Under the pieces are notes generated by a model. It saw only the letters and a program-made list of their open reading frames with translations, had not been told where the DNA came from and did not search any database. The translations under genes and the position numbers were made by a program. This document shows positions 8,860 to 16,539 of a stretch of DNA of 42,094 nucleotides, piece after piece. The DNA is from an uncultured Desulfotignum sp. Its GTDB lineage: Bacteria > Desulfobacterota > Desulfobacteria > Desulfobacterales > Desulfobacteraceae. How positions within the stretch are numbered: position 1 is the stretch's first letter; the number at the start of each line of letters is the position of its first letter. Location: the NCBI GenBank assembly GCA_937951975.1, contig CALGAJ010000345.1, forward strand, positions 1 to 42,094, in the 5' to 3' direction.

Positions 8860-9948
8860 ATGACCGTGGTGTATGATATATTAAAAGAATCGTGGTATCT
8901 GTATCTGGATGTGGCCGTGTACATGCTGTTCGGGTTTTTTATCGCAGGGCTTCTGCATGTGTTTTTCAAGGCGGAAAAAATAAAGACCTTTCTGGGAACA
9001 GGCAGGATCAAACCGGTGGTGCTTGCGGCGTTTTTCGGCATTCCTCTGCCGTTGTGTTCCTGCGGCGTGGTGCCCGTGGCTACGGGCTTGAAAAAACAGG
9101 GGGCCAACAGCGGGGCCGCGTTGTCATTCATGATATCCACCCCTGAAACCGGTGTGGATTCCATTGCCGTGTCCTGGGCCATGCTGGATCCCATCATGAC
9201 GGTGATCCGGCCGGTAGCGGCTTTTATCACGGCTATCTCCACAGGGATTGCCCAGAATTTTTTTGGAAACGACCGCCCGGCCGCTGAAAAGATTGATCCC
9301 AAGCCCTCCGGCGGGTGAGGGTGTGCCGATGGCACCCGTGCCGGTGCCCCCACACAAACGCCGTCTTTTTTTTCCCGGTTTGTCACAGGCATGAGATATG
9401 CTTTTGGCGAACTGGTGGGCGATATTGCAAAACCCTTTGCCGTGGGAATTCTCATCGCCGGGGTCATCACCTTTTTTTTTCCGGAAGATCTCACGGTCTG
9501 GGCCAATGATCACCGGTTTGTCTCCATGCTGGTCATGCTGGCCGCAGGCATCCCCATGTACGTCTGCGCCACGGCCTCCACCCCCATTGCCGCGGCCCTG
9601 ATTCTCAAAGGGCTCAATCCCGGGGCCGCCCTGGTGTTTCTGCTGGCCGGCCCGGCCACCAATGCCGCCACCATCAATCTGGTGAGAACCATTTTCAATA
9701 CCCGGACCCTGGTGATCTATCTGTCCATGATCGCCGTCACTTCCCTGGCCATGGGGGTCGGTGTGGATGCGGTATATGCGTTCATGGGCATCCGCGCTGA
9801 GGCCGTGGTGGGGCAGGCCGCGGAGATCGTGCCGGTCTGGATTCAAATCCCTGCCGCAGCCGTGCTGGCCGGCCTGATGGGATACAGTATGTGGAAAAAC
9901 TATAGACAATGCCCGTCATCTGTGTGCACGTCCGGTTGTGCCGAATGA
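8860..9948 (+). CDS. Candidate selenocysteine-containing permease (COG0701, SO_0444 Cu/Zn-efflux-like)
   Basis: Integral-membrane permease of the two-repeat DUF318/COG0701 family, 362 residues if the TGA at 9316-9318 is read as selenocysteine 153. The first half has GIPLPLCSCGVVPVATGLKK and SFMISTPETGVDSI; the second has the paired signature GIPMYVCATASTPIAAAL and LLAGPATNAATI. Both halves are in the same frame, with no other stop between them. The TGA falls in the hydrophilic central loop (KPSGG-Sec-GCADGT), where my recollection is that SO_0444 relatives carry cysteine-rich metal-binding motifs, and gives Sec-Gly-Cys. A SECIS-like hairpin follows at once. The C-terminus ends with three more cysteines (CPSSVCTSGCAE). 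The likely role is export of a soft metal ion across the inner membrane. The alternative is a nonsense-mutated pseudogene or sequencing error. No Sec synthesis genes lie in the window. Confidence 0.8.
9321..9355 (+). promoter_or_regulatory. Putative bacterial SECIS element
   Basis: The stem-loop begins two bases after the in-frame TGA (9316-9318). The lower stem pairs GTGTG (9321-9325) with CACAC (9351-9355). An internal loop follows (CCGAT opposite CC). The upper stem pairs GGCACC (9331-9336) with GGTGCC (9343-9348), and the hexaloop is CGTGCC. The apical loop carries G-U at its second and third positions and starts 18 bases after the TGA, which fits my recollection of bacterial SECIS rules (loop about 16-37 bases from UGA, G among the first two loop bases). 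A competing hairpin (GTGCC/GGCAC around GAT) is possible. This is base pairing by eye, without energy calculation. Confidence 0.66.
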
Positions 9949-9967
9949 ACCGAAACGGCTTTCGTGC

Positions 9968-10338
9968 TTATTTAAGCCGCTGGTCGATGGAAAACGCATC
10001 CCCGATTTTTTTTCCGACACTGAAATAGGCTTGTTCCGCCGTTGCATAAAGGATCGGCTTCACTTTTTCAATGTCCGGCATCCCGTTATCCGCCAGAACG
10101 GATTCATTCGTTTTGATATCCACAATTTCCCCGACAAACTGGGTGTGCAGCCCGATCTCCAGGGTGTGTATCAATCTGCATTCCAGCACCAGGGGAAATT
10201 CCTTGACATAGGGCGCATTGACCTGGTCGCTTTTCTCAAAGACACGGTCACACACGGCGGGCTGGAACAGCAGATCCCGCCCCAGACCGCGGTCATGGCA
10301 TTGGGTTTGCCGTTTTTGTCATAAGTTCCCACGATCAA
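9968..10338 (-). pseudogene. Flavoredoxin / flavin reductase-like remnant
   Basis: Two pieces of a flavin reductase-like FMN-binding protein are visible on the minus strand in different frames. The N-terminal piece (about 10338 down to 10230) reads GTYDKNGKPNAMTAVWGG followed by ICCSSPPCVTVSLRKAT, a flavoredoxin hallmark. The C-terminal piece, open from 10255, reads NAPYVKEFPLVLECRLIHTL and ends with the GDAFSIDQRLK tail. The region that normally joins SLRKAT to the APYVKEFP segment (roughly 50-60 residues) is missing and the frame changes there. Upstream of GTYD an in-frame stop replaces the normal N-terminus. A family member is about 190 residues, so this is an internally deleted, dead gene. 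Flavoredoxins supply electrons from reduced flavin in sulfate reducers. Confidence 0.78.
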
Positions 10339-10387
10339 TCAGATTGGCGCTTGCTTGCATTTATCGGAAAATTATGTCTTATCTGGT

Positions 10388-11224
10388 TCAGTGCAATGTA
10401 ATGTAACGGCTGTATACAATGCTGTTTATCAACAAATACACACCCAGTCCTAAAGCGGCATATCCGAAAATGAAATAGATGACCCTGTATAAAAGCGGCG
10501 GCGTTTTGGCTTTGGCTGTTTTAATTTTTCCCTCGTTTTGAAGCTGTTCCAGCCATGCAGGCTTTTCTTCTGCGAGTTCCTCCACTGACACACTGCCTGC
10601 AAACATGGCTTCATTCATGGGAAAGCTTGAAGGTCTTAAATGGCCCACGTAAAAATGCACAATAAAAATGTAAGACACGGCCAGAATCGCTTCTGCCCGG
10701 TGCAGCAATGCCGCGACATTCAGGGTCCACCCTGGTATATACCGGCTTGTAAAAACCGGGTACATCATCATCACCCCGGTGACCGCCAAAAGGGGCAACC
10801 CCCAGTAGACTGCCCAGTAATCAAATTTTTCCCAATATGCCCACCGTCCCAGCCTGGGGCGCGGCCCCATTCCGAAAAACCAGCGAAGTCTTTGCCGGAA
10901 ATGTTTTACGTCATGGATATTGGGCACCAGAGAGTCCGGACCGAAAATACTGTTCCCCAGGTTTTTCCAGTCGATTCTTGTGATAAGATACAGGGTGTGG
11001 AATATGAATCCCCAGATCATGAGTATTCCCACCCATTTATGGATTAAGATGGAGGATTCATATCCGCCGAAAACAGCATTCAGGGTTTTGCCCCATTCGG
11101 TTGGAAAAAACAGGCGGCTGAAACCGGTTGCGGTCTGAATCAGAAAGGTGAGGATCAAAAAAAGATGGAACACCCTGTCCAGAGCACTGAAGCGTTTAAT
11201 GCGCATGGTCTCCATCCTTGTCAC
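10388..11224 (-). CDS. Cytochrome b subunit (formate-dehydrogenase-gamma-like), cytochrome module
   Basis: A di-heme cytochrome b-type membrane subunit of 278 residues with about five hydrophobic segments. Likely axial histidines lie in ALDRVFHLFLILTF, ILIHKWVG, IFHTLYLITR and LLHRAEAIL/FIVHFYVGHL. This pattern matches quinone-reactive subunits of the formate dehydrogenase gamma / Ni-Fe hydrogenase b-type family. Its start overlaps the stop of the triheme cytochrome by 4 bases, so it is made with the two c-type cytochromes upstream. The likely role is exchange of electrons between menaquinone and the periplasmic hemes; direction is unknown. The last segment near the C-terminus (VIYFIFGYAALGLGVYLLI) is an extra hydrophobic helix. 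Confidence 0.85.
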   Translation of the reverse strand: MTRMETMRIKRFSALDRVFHLFLILTFLIQTATGFSRLFFPTEWGKTLNAVFGGYESSILIHKWVGILMIWGFIFHTLYLITRIDWKNLGNSIFGPDSLVPNIHDVKHFRQRLRWFFGMGPRPRLGRWAYWEKFDYWAVYWGLPLLAVTGVMMMYPVFTSRYIPGWTLNVAALLHRAEAILAVSYIFIVHFYVGHLRPSSFPMNEAMFAGSVSVEELAEEKPAWLEQLQNEGKIKTAKAKTPPLLYRVIYFIFGYAALGLGVYLLINSIVYSRYITLH

Positions 11225-11910
11225 CTGTCCTTGCTTTTGCCGAACAATTCCCTGACGCCCATCATTATGGAATGCGGGATGAAAAAAGCCAAGGTCCCTG
11301 CCAAAAGAATCAACATGAACCAGTACGCGTAAAACAATGCCGGAAATTGGGTTTTTGAGTCAGCTGATCCGGCGGCCGGTTCATGGATCACATAACTTGC
11401 AAAGGATGCAGAAGCCCCTTCATGGCATTTTGAACAGACATAGGCATGTCTCCTGATCGGGTTCAGGGGAGAATAATAATGGTCAATACTTGCAATGGGC
11501 TCGGCACCGTGGCACTGCCGGCAGGTCAAATTGGCACGGACAGTATGGATGTCGCGGGTTTCATTCGCATGACACATCTCGCACCTGCTGTTATCATAAA
11601 ATTTGATCCCTCTGTGCGAATCGGATAGCAGGTGGCGATTCCGCACAGATGCGGACGTGGAAGTGTAACCAAAAGGATCCCGGTCCCTGCCGCGGAATCT
11701 GCTGACCAGAGGCGATTCATGCCGGGGCCGCATTTCATATGTTTCATAATAACCGGTGCTGACTTCATACTGCTTATAGCGGTTGATAAAAGAAGTGACT
11801 TCTTCTCCCCGGCCAAAACAAAGGACGGGGAAAAGAACCGAAGCCGGCAGGGTCATGAAAAATACCCAGGCCATTGCCTTGCTGATGCATGTATAAGTTT
11901 GCATAATCAT
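11221..11910 (-). CDS. Membrane-anchored triheme c-type cytochrome
   Basis: A 229-residue protein with three CXXCH heme-attachment motifs (CEMCH, CRQCH, CSKCH) in its central part. A hydrophobic N-terminal signal (MAWVFFMTLPASVLFPVL) exports it, and a C-terminal membrane helix (WFMLILLAGTLAFFI) anchors it with the hemes in the periplasm. It sits between an octaheme lipoprotein (11 bases upstream) and a cytochrome b (4-base overlap downstream). Position and size suggest it relays electrons between the membrane b-type hemes and the octaheme protein. No named family is recognised with certainty. Confidence 0.84.
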   Translation of the reverse strand: MIMQTYTCISKAMAWVFFMTLPASVLFPVLCFGRGEEVTSFINRYKQYEVSTGYYETYEMRPRHESPLVSRFRGRDRDPFGYTSTSASVRNRHLLSDSHRGIKFYDNSRCEMCHANETRDIHTVRANLTCRQCHGAEPIASIDHYYSPLNPIRRHAYVCSKCHEGASASFASYVIHEPAAGSADSKTQFPALFYAYWFMLILLAGTLAFFIPHSIMMGVRELFGKSKDR

Positions 11911-11921
11911 CTCCTGCAGTC

Positions 11922-13196
11922 TTAATCAGCATTTTTATACTTGACCGGAGTAATCGTCGGTCCGACCGGCTTTGGCATCACTGCAAGCTTTTCCCAGTCC
12001 GCCTGGAGTGCTTCCAGGTCCTCGTTTTTATGCTTGTGGCAGGTCTGGCAAGAGTTGGGTAAATCAGGATTGTTGAGGGTATCCCGGGGCAACAGGGTCA
12101 CGAACACGTGGCTGTGAATGTCACCGGATTCAGCACTTTTTGCGATCCTGGGCATATGACATCCCACGCAATTACCGAAGGAATGAATTGAATGGGCAAA
12201 ATTGTTGTTGATCACCTCATGGCAGCTCAGGCATTGTTTCGACCCTGCAAAATTCGTCTGTGACCGTGTCGGAGGTATCCCCAGCTGGTGCACGTAATGG
12301 CATGATGTGCAGGTGACCCCTTCTGTTTTATGCTTGGACTGCTGCCAGTCGATGTACTGTTGGTGATGTCCTTTTGAAAACTCGTTGGCATAGACATGTC
12401 TTACATCTCCCCCTTCAAAGGAGGTTGATTCGTAGTATGCGGCAAGCGACTTACCCGGCTCATATCCCACAGGCCAGCCGCCGCCTTCTTTCATGACCGA
12501 GCTGCCGCGGTTATGGCAGGATCCGCAAATCTGTACGGCAACCCCCATGGTTAATTTGGCAGGATTAACAATCGTGTTTCTCTTTTCAAATACTTCGGTT
12601 TTAGGCAGTGCCGCATGCCAGGACCCTTTGCCGTGGCAGGCCTCACACCCGACCCCGGTTTCATAGAATGTGTTTTTTTCAAGGTCCGCGCCGGTTGCGT
12701 GGCACCCCCCGCATTTTAACAGCCAGGGGCGCTGATCCCAGTCATTTTCATGATAATTGACCCACCGGTCTGTCTCAGCATTATACTGGATGGGAGAAAT
12801 ATAAAGAATCCCGTCTTTTTCGACAAGATACCGCTGTTTCCACTGGCTGCCGATGGTGTACAGGATCTCGTCCTGCCGGGGGATATAGATCTCATCTGCC
12901 GGTACTTTCAAATTGTCCCCCAATTTTGCCAAATCTGCGCGAATCCGTTTTTCTTCAATGGGAGCAATGATCGCATCTTCATTTTTTTTCGCATCCTGCA
13001 GCATGCGGCTGTGCATGGTCATCTGCCATGAGTCATAGTGCTCCAGATGACACATTTTACAGGTGTTTGACCCCACAAAGGTTTTGGGCTGGGATGTGAC
13101 GGCTGAAATATCAACAGGCTGTCCCGGGCCGCAGCCCGTGAACCCCAAACCGGCCAGGGTGAGCAGGAAAAATATGAATAATGCTTTTGTTTTCAT
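11922..13196 (-). CDS. Octaheme c-type cytochrome, probable lipoprotein
   Basis: A 424-residue exported protein with eight CXXCH motifs: CKMCH, CGGCH, CEACH, CGSCH, CTSCH, CLSCH, CVGCH and CQTCH. The N-terminus is a lipoprotein-type signal (LTLAGLGFTGC). AAGGAGGG stands just before the ATG. The layout recalls multiheme cytochromes of the c554/nitrite-hydroxylamine group, but no CXXCK catalytic heme is seen, so an oxidoreductase activity cannot be claimed. It is the first gene of a three-gene unit with the triheme cytochrome and cytochrome b and probably acts as the terminal periplasmic (or outer-surface) electron carrier or reductase of a quinone-linked module. It is transcribed away from a 500-base AT-rich region. 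Confidence 0.87.
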   Translation of the reverse strand: MKTKALFIFFLLTLAGLGFTGCGPGQPVDISAVTSQPKTFVGSNTCKMCHLEHYDSWQMTMHSRMLQDAKKNEDAIIAPIEEKRIRADLAKLGDNLKVPADEIYIPRQDEILYTIGSQWKQRYLVEKDGILYISPIQYNAETDRWVNYHENDWDQRPWLLKCGGCHATGADLEKNTFYETGVGCEACHGKGSWHAALPKTEVFEKRNTIVNPAKLTMGVAVQICGSCHNRGSSVMKEGGGWPVGYEPGKSLAAYYESTSFEGGDVRHVYANEFSKGHHQQYIDWQQSKHKTEGVTCTSCHYVHQLGIPPTRSQTNFAGSKQCLSCHEVINNNFAHSIHSFGNCVGCHMPRIAKSAESGDIHSHVFVTLLPRDTLNNPDLPNSCQTCHKHKNEDLEALQADWEKLAVMPKPVGPTITPVKYKNAD

Positions 13197-13696
13197 TGGA
13201 ACCCTCCTTCATTGTAAAGAAACCTTGTTTGGGTTGCCGGTTAAAAGCCGGTGTTCACCTGATGAGAAAACAGAATGCCGATGCATCAAAATATCATTTA
13301 AAAATTGTTAAAAAGAGCTGGAGCTATTTCAAGGGCGCTGGTGGTGAAAAAATAATATTAAAATGAATTTAATTTTTAATATGAATATGATTCATTAACC
13401 TTTAATAAAGTGTGTCGATGATGTCAAGATAAAAATATCGCGGCACCCACGGTCATCACAGTTCAATAAAGTTATGATTTGTGCATATTGATTTTTTTTG
13501 ATAAATACTAACCAAACTTGTATAAAAACTATACACATGAAACTGGATGGTAAAAAAATATAATTTTGGATCCATGATTTGGTTTTCTAATGCTCACTAT
13601 TAGGTTGGACTAACAGATGTGGATTTTTTGCAACTATCATAGATTTTACAGATACTCAACAATTTGTATTTTTCAGAAGATAATACCTTCCGATTT
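13197..13696 (+). other. AT-rich intergenic region upstream of the cytochrome operon
   Basis: About 500 bases without a supportable gene, clearly richer in A+T than the flanking genes. It must hold the promoter of the minus-strand cytochrome operon and probably that of the plus-strand FMN-reductase remnant. A short perfect inverted repeat, ATGAAT-ATG-ATTCAT at 13381-13395, could be an operator. I see no convincing FNR box and no -24/-12 element. Several T-rich and A-rich tracts (for example 13488-13502) may bend DNA or act in UP elements. No RNA gene is recognised. Confidence 0.5.
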
Positions 13697-14330
13697 TTGA
13701 AAGTTATTGGATTTAACGGCAGTGCCAGAAAAAAAGGGAATACCGCCTGTTCCATGAACACGGTTTTCACGGAATTGGAAAAAGCTGGTATTGAAACTGA
13801 AATGATCCTGGTCGGAAAAGAAAAGATCCAGGGATGCATCGCATGTCACGGCTGTGTGAAAAATCAAAATGAAGCCTGTGCCATCGAAGATGATCCGGTC
13901 AATGAATGGATTCAGAAAATCAAAGAGGGACGGCCTTCTGCTCGGGTCCCCGGTTCACTTTTCCGGTGTGGCCGGAACAATGAAATCCTTTCTTGACAGG
14001 ACCTTTTTCGTATCTTCGGTCAACGGGGGCCTGTTCAGGCATAAAGTCGGTGCCGCTGTCGCTGCCGTCAGGCGATCCGGAGGAATCTCCACGGTTGAGA
14101 CGCTGAATCATTATATCAACTACTCTGAAATGATCATGCCTTCTTCAAACTATTGGAACGTGGCCCATGGCCTTGCTCCCGGAGAAATGGAACAGGATGC
14201 CGAAGGCAAACAGATCATGGAGGTTTTAGGCAGAAACATGGCATGGATCATGAAAGTGATCAGATCCGCGAAAGAGGAATTTCCACCGCCGGAACCAGTT
14301 GCCAAAACCTCGACCAATTTCATCAGATAA
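13697..14330 (+). pseudogene. NAD(P)H-dependent FMN reductase / iron-sulfur flavoprotein-like gene, frameshifted
   Basis: Flavodoxin-fold protein of the NADPH-dependent FMN reductase family in two frames. The first part starts at TTG 13697 with KVIGFNGSARKKGNT and carries the cysteine cluster GCIACHGCVKNQNEAC. The second continues with DGLLLGSPVHFSGVAGTMKS and FLDRTFFV to a normal C-terminus. The two join if one base is skipped (or two added) in GAGGGAC near 13925-13931, where the first frame runs off after EWIQKIKE. Apart from this shift the gene looks intact at about 210 residues, so it is either a young pseudogene or a sequencing error. No slippery heptamer is evident. Start choice is uncertain because no good ribosome-binding site is visible; TTG 13664 is the alternative. 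Confidence 0.76.
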
Positions 14331-14345
14331 TTTGGAACCAATGTC

Positions 14346-15350
14346 ATGTCTGAAACTGTCTGCTCCAGGCGCCGGTTTCTGGGTGTGATGGCGGCGTCTC
14401 TGCCCGGAATTTCTCTGCTGAAAAGGGCAGGGGCGGCCATGGCCGGGGAGACGGATAACCCGACCGGGACCGGAGGGGTGACGCCTGAATCGCCGTCCGT
14501 CGGGATCGCTCTGGGAGCCGGCGGGGCCAACGGACTGGCCCATATTTTGATGCTTGAGACCCTGGATAAGATGGGAATCCGGGTGGCCCGCATTGCCGGC
14601 AGCAGCATCGGTGCGATTGTAGGATCCCTGTATGCGGCCGGTATGTCCGGAAAAGAGATCCGGGAACTTGTGGAGCGGTTTGTGCTGTCACATCAGGAAA
14701 AGACGTTGAACCGGATTTTCGAAGGGCGCACACTGGAATGGATCAATTTTGTGGAAATCGAACTGGGCAGCGGGGGACTGTTAAGTGCGGACGGATTCCT
14801 GGCATTCATGTCCGAGACTTTGAAGAAAAAGGCGTTTGAAGAACTGGAGATTCCCATGCATATCGTGGCCGCGGATCTGTGGACCAGAGAACAGGTGGTG
14901 CTGACATCCGGGGATCTGGTATCTGCCATCAACGCCAGCATGGCGATTCCCGGGGTGTTTGAACCGGTGCGGCGGGATGACCGGGTTCTGATCGACGGAG
15001 GCACGTGCAATCCCGTGCCTTATGATCTTTTGATAGACCATTGTGATATTGTCATCGGCATTGATGTCATCGGTGAACGCACACAACCATCATCCGGTGT
15101 GCCCGGATATTTTGAAACGGTTTTCAATTCCGTCAAGGTCATGCAGGCTGCGATCATGAACGAGAAACGCCGGCATCACGAACCTGACATTTATATAGCC
15201 CCCCCGGTGAAGGATATCCGGGCTCTGGAGTTTTACAGGGCCCCGGAGGTATTTGAGCAGTCAAGGCCGGCACAAGAGAGCTTGAAACAGCAGCTGACAA
15301 AGGTCATGACACACTATGCACTGAAATCAGATTCCCGAAAACCGCGCTGA
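14346..15350 (+). CDS. Tat-exported patatin-like phospholipase
   Basis: A 334-residue lipid acyl hydrolase of the patatin/RssA type. The N-terminus has a twin-arginine signal (CSRRRFLGVMAASLP), so the enzyme is probably folded before export. The patatin domain starts around residue 51: oxyanion-hole loop GAGGANGLAHI, nucleophile elbow GSSIG (Ser87) and catalytic DGG (Asp217) in VLIDGGTCNP. The oxyanion loop normally reads GGGxRG; here the arginine position is Asn. It starts 15 bases after the frameshifted flavoprotein. Substrates are likely phospholipids or other acyl esters in the periplasm. Confidence 0.88.
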   Translation: MSETVCSRRRFLGVMAASLPGISLLKRAGAAMAGETDNPTGTGGVTPESPSVGIALGAGGANGLAHILMLETLDKMGIRVARIAGSSIGAIVGSLYAAGMSGKEIRELVERFVLSHQEKTLNRIFEGRTLEWINFVEIELGSGGLLSADGFLAFMSETLKKKAFEELEIPMHIVAADLWTREQVVLTSGDLVSAINASMAIPGVFEPVRRDDRVLIDGGTCNPVPYDLLIDHCDIVIGIDVIGERTQPSSGVPGYFETVFNSVKVMQAAIMNEKRRHHEPDIYIAPPVKDIRALEFYRAPEVFEQSRPAQESLKQQLTKVMTHYALKSDSRKPR

Positions 15351-15488
15351 TGATGAAAGCCGTTGAACAACGTGATGCCGATCAGCAGGCTTCAGTGAGT
15401 GGGGATTTGTGCCTTGCTTTTTTGGGGTGCCGGTATAAAATAGGCACGCAGCATCGGTGAGAAACCATTTGAGATTCAATTTTTGCAT

Positions 15489-15507
15489 GACCGGAAAAAC
15501 GCCGGTC
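15489..15507 (+). other. Small hairpin in the leader of the ABC-importer operon
   Basis: GACCGG (15489-15494) and CCGGTC (15502-15507) form a 6-bp stem around AAAAACG, followed after a short gap by a T-rich stretch. It lies about 35 bases before the start of the binding-protein gene. It could be a weak terminator of the patatin unit or a leader element of the importer. I see no leader peptide rich in a particular amino acid. Confidence 0.3.
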
Positions 15508-15540
15508 TGCGCAATTATTTTTAAAAAAGGGAAGAATACC

Positions 15541-16527
15541 ATGAAAAAATTGATAAGTTTGATCGTTGCGGGCCTTGTAGTGGGGCTGATCGCTTTTTCC
15601 CAGGCCCAGGCCGAGGAGGATGTGCTGATTGGGATTTCCAAGATCGTGGCCCATCCGGCTCTGGATGCCCTGGAGCAGGGGGTGCAGGACGGGGTGAAAG
15701 AACGGTTCCCCCAGGCCCGGTTTGATCTTCAGAATGCCAACGGTGAGATGTCCACGGCCGCATCCATTGCCCAGAAATTCAAAGCGGAAAACGTGGATAT
15801 TGCCGTGGGCATTGCCACGCCCACGGCCCAGGCCCTGGTGAACACCATCAAGGACCGGCCGGTCCTGTTCTGTGCCGTGACCGATCCTGAAGGGGCCGGG
15901 CTGGTGGCATCGGTCAAAAAAGGGGAAAAAGGCGTGACAGGCACGTCGGACATGACCCCGGTGAAAGAACAGATCCTGCTGCTCAACCAAATCAAGCCCT
16001 TGACCCGACTGGGCCATGTGTACTGTTCCAGCGAGGCCAATGCCGTGGCCCTGGCCGATATCGCCCGGCAGGTGTGCAAGGATCTGGGTATTGAATTTGT
16101 GGAAACCACGGTGACCAATTCCGCCGAGGTCAAACAGGCGGTTCAGACCATTGCATCCCGGGTGGACGGCATTTACCTGAGCAATGACAATACCATTTTT
16201 TCCGCGCTGGCCGCTGTGACCCAGGTGGCCATGCGCCACAACATCCCGGTCATGTCTGCAGATCCCAGTTCGGCCGAGACCAACGATGTCCTGGCGGCCT
16301 GGGGATTTGACTATTACAAGATGGGCCGGGTCACCGGGCGGCTGGCCGCGGATATCCTGGAAGGGGCGGATCCGGTGGACATCCCGACCGTGTACATGAC
16401 CGAACCCGGGGACGTGGACCTGCTGATCAATCTGGATGTGGCCCAGAAACTGGGATTGATAATTCCTGAAGAGATTCTGGATACAGCCAACAAGGTGATC
16501 GAAAACGGTCAGCTCACCGTCCGGTAG
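15541..16527 (+). CDS. ABC transporter periplasmic substrate-binding protein (TrpX/PF04392-type)
   Basis: Exported solute receptor of 328 residues. ATG 15541 is chosen because AAAAAAGGGAAG precedes it and the protein then begins with a textbook signal peptide (MKKLISLIVAGLVVGLIAF, cleaved after AQA). Longer starts in this frame add an unlikely N-terminus. The body matches the PF04392 binding-protein family: IGISKIVAHPALDALEQGV, DIAVGIATPTAQALV, the PVLFCAVTDPEGAGLV hinge region, GVTGTSD, and the late IYLSNDNTIFSAL and DLLINLDVAQKLGL segments. Permease and ATPase genes follow directly. Family members with this gene order are known as tryptophan/tyrosine-type importers, but the ligand is not provable here. 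Confidence 0.9.
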   Translation: MKKLISLIVAGLVVGLIAFSQAQAEEDVLIGISKIVAHPALDALEQGVQDGVKERFPQARFDLQNANGEMSTAASIAQKFKAENVDIAVGIATPTAQALVNTIKDRPVLFCAVTDPEGAGLVASVKKGEKGVTGTSDMTPVKEQILLLNQIKPLTRLGHVYCSSEANAVALADIARQVCKDLGIEFVETTVTNSAEVKQAVQTIASRVDGIYLSNDNTIFSALAAVTQVAMRHNIPVMSADPSSAETNDVLAAWGFDYYKMGRVTGRLAADILEGADPVDIPTVYMTEPGDVDLLINLDVAQKLGLIIPEEILDTANKVIENGQLTVR

Positions 16528-16539
16528 CAGGCGATCTGA

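Noticed and set aside
9319..9948. Second half of the permease as an independent gene starting at ATG 9391
   Set aside because: No ribosome-binding site is evident before 9391, the frame is continuous with the first half, and the family is normally one polypeptide carrying both repeats.
13697..14330. Flavoprotein break as a second selenocysteine or programmed frameshift site
   Set aside because: The interruption is a change of frame, not an in-frame TGA, and there is no slippery sequence or downstream structure that I can see.
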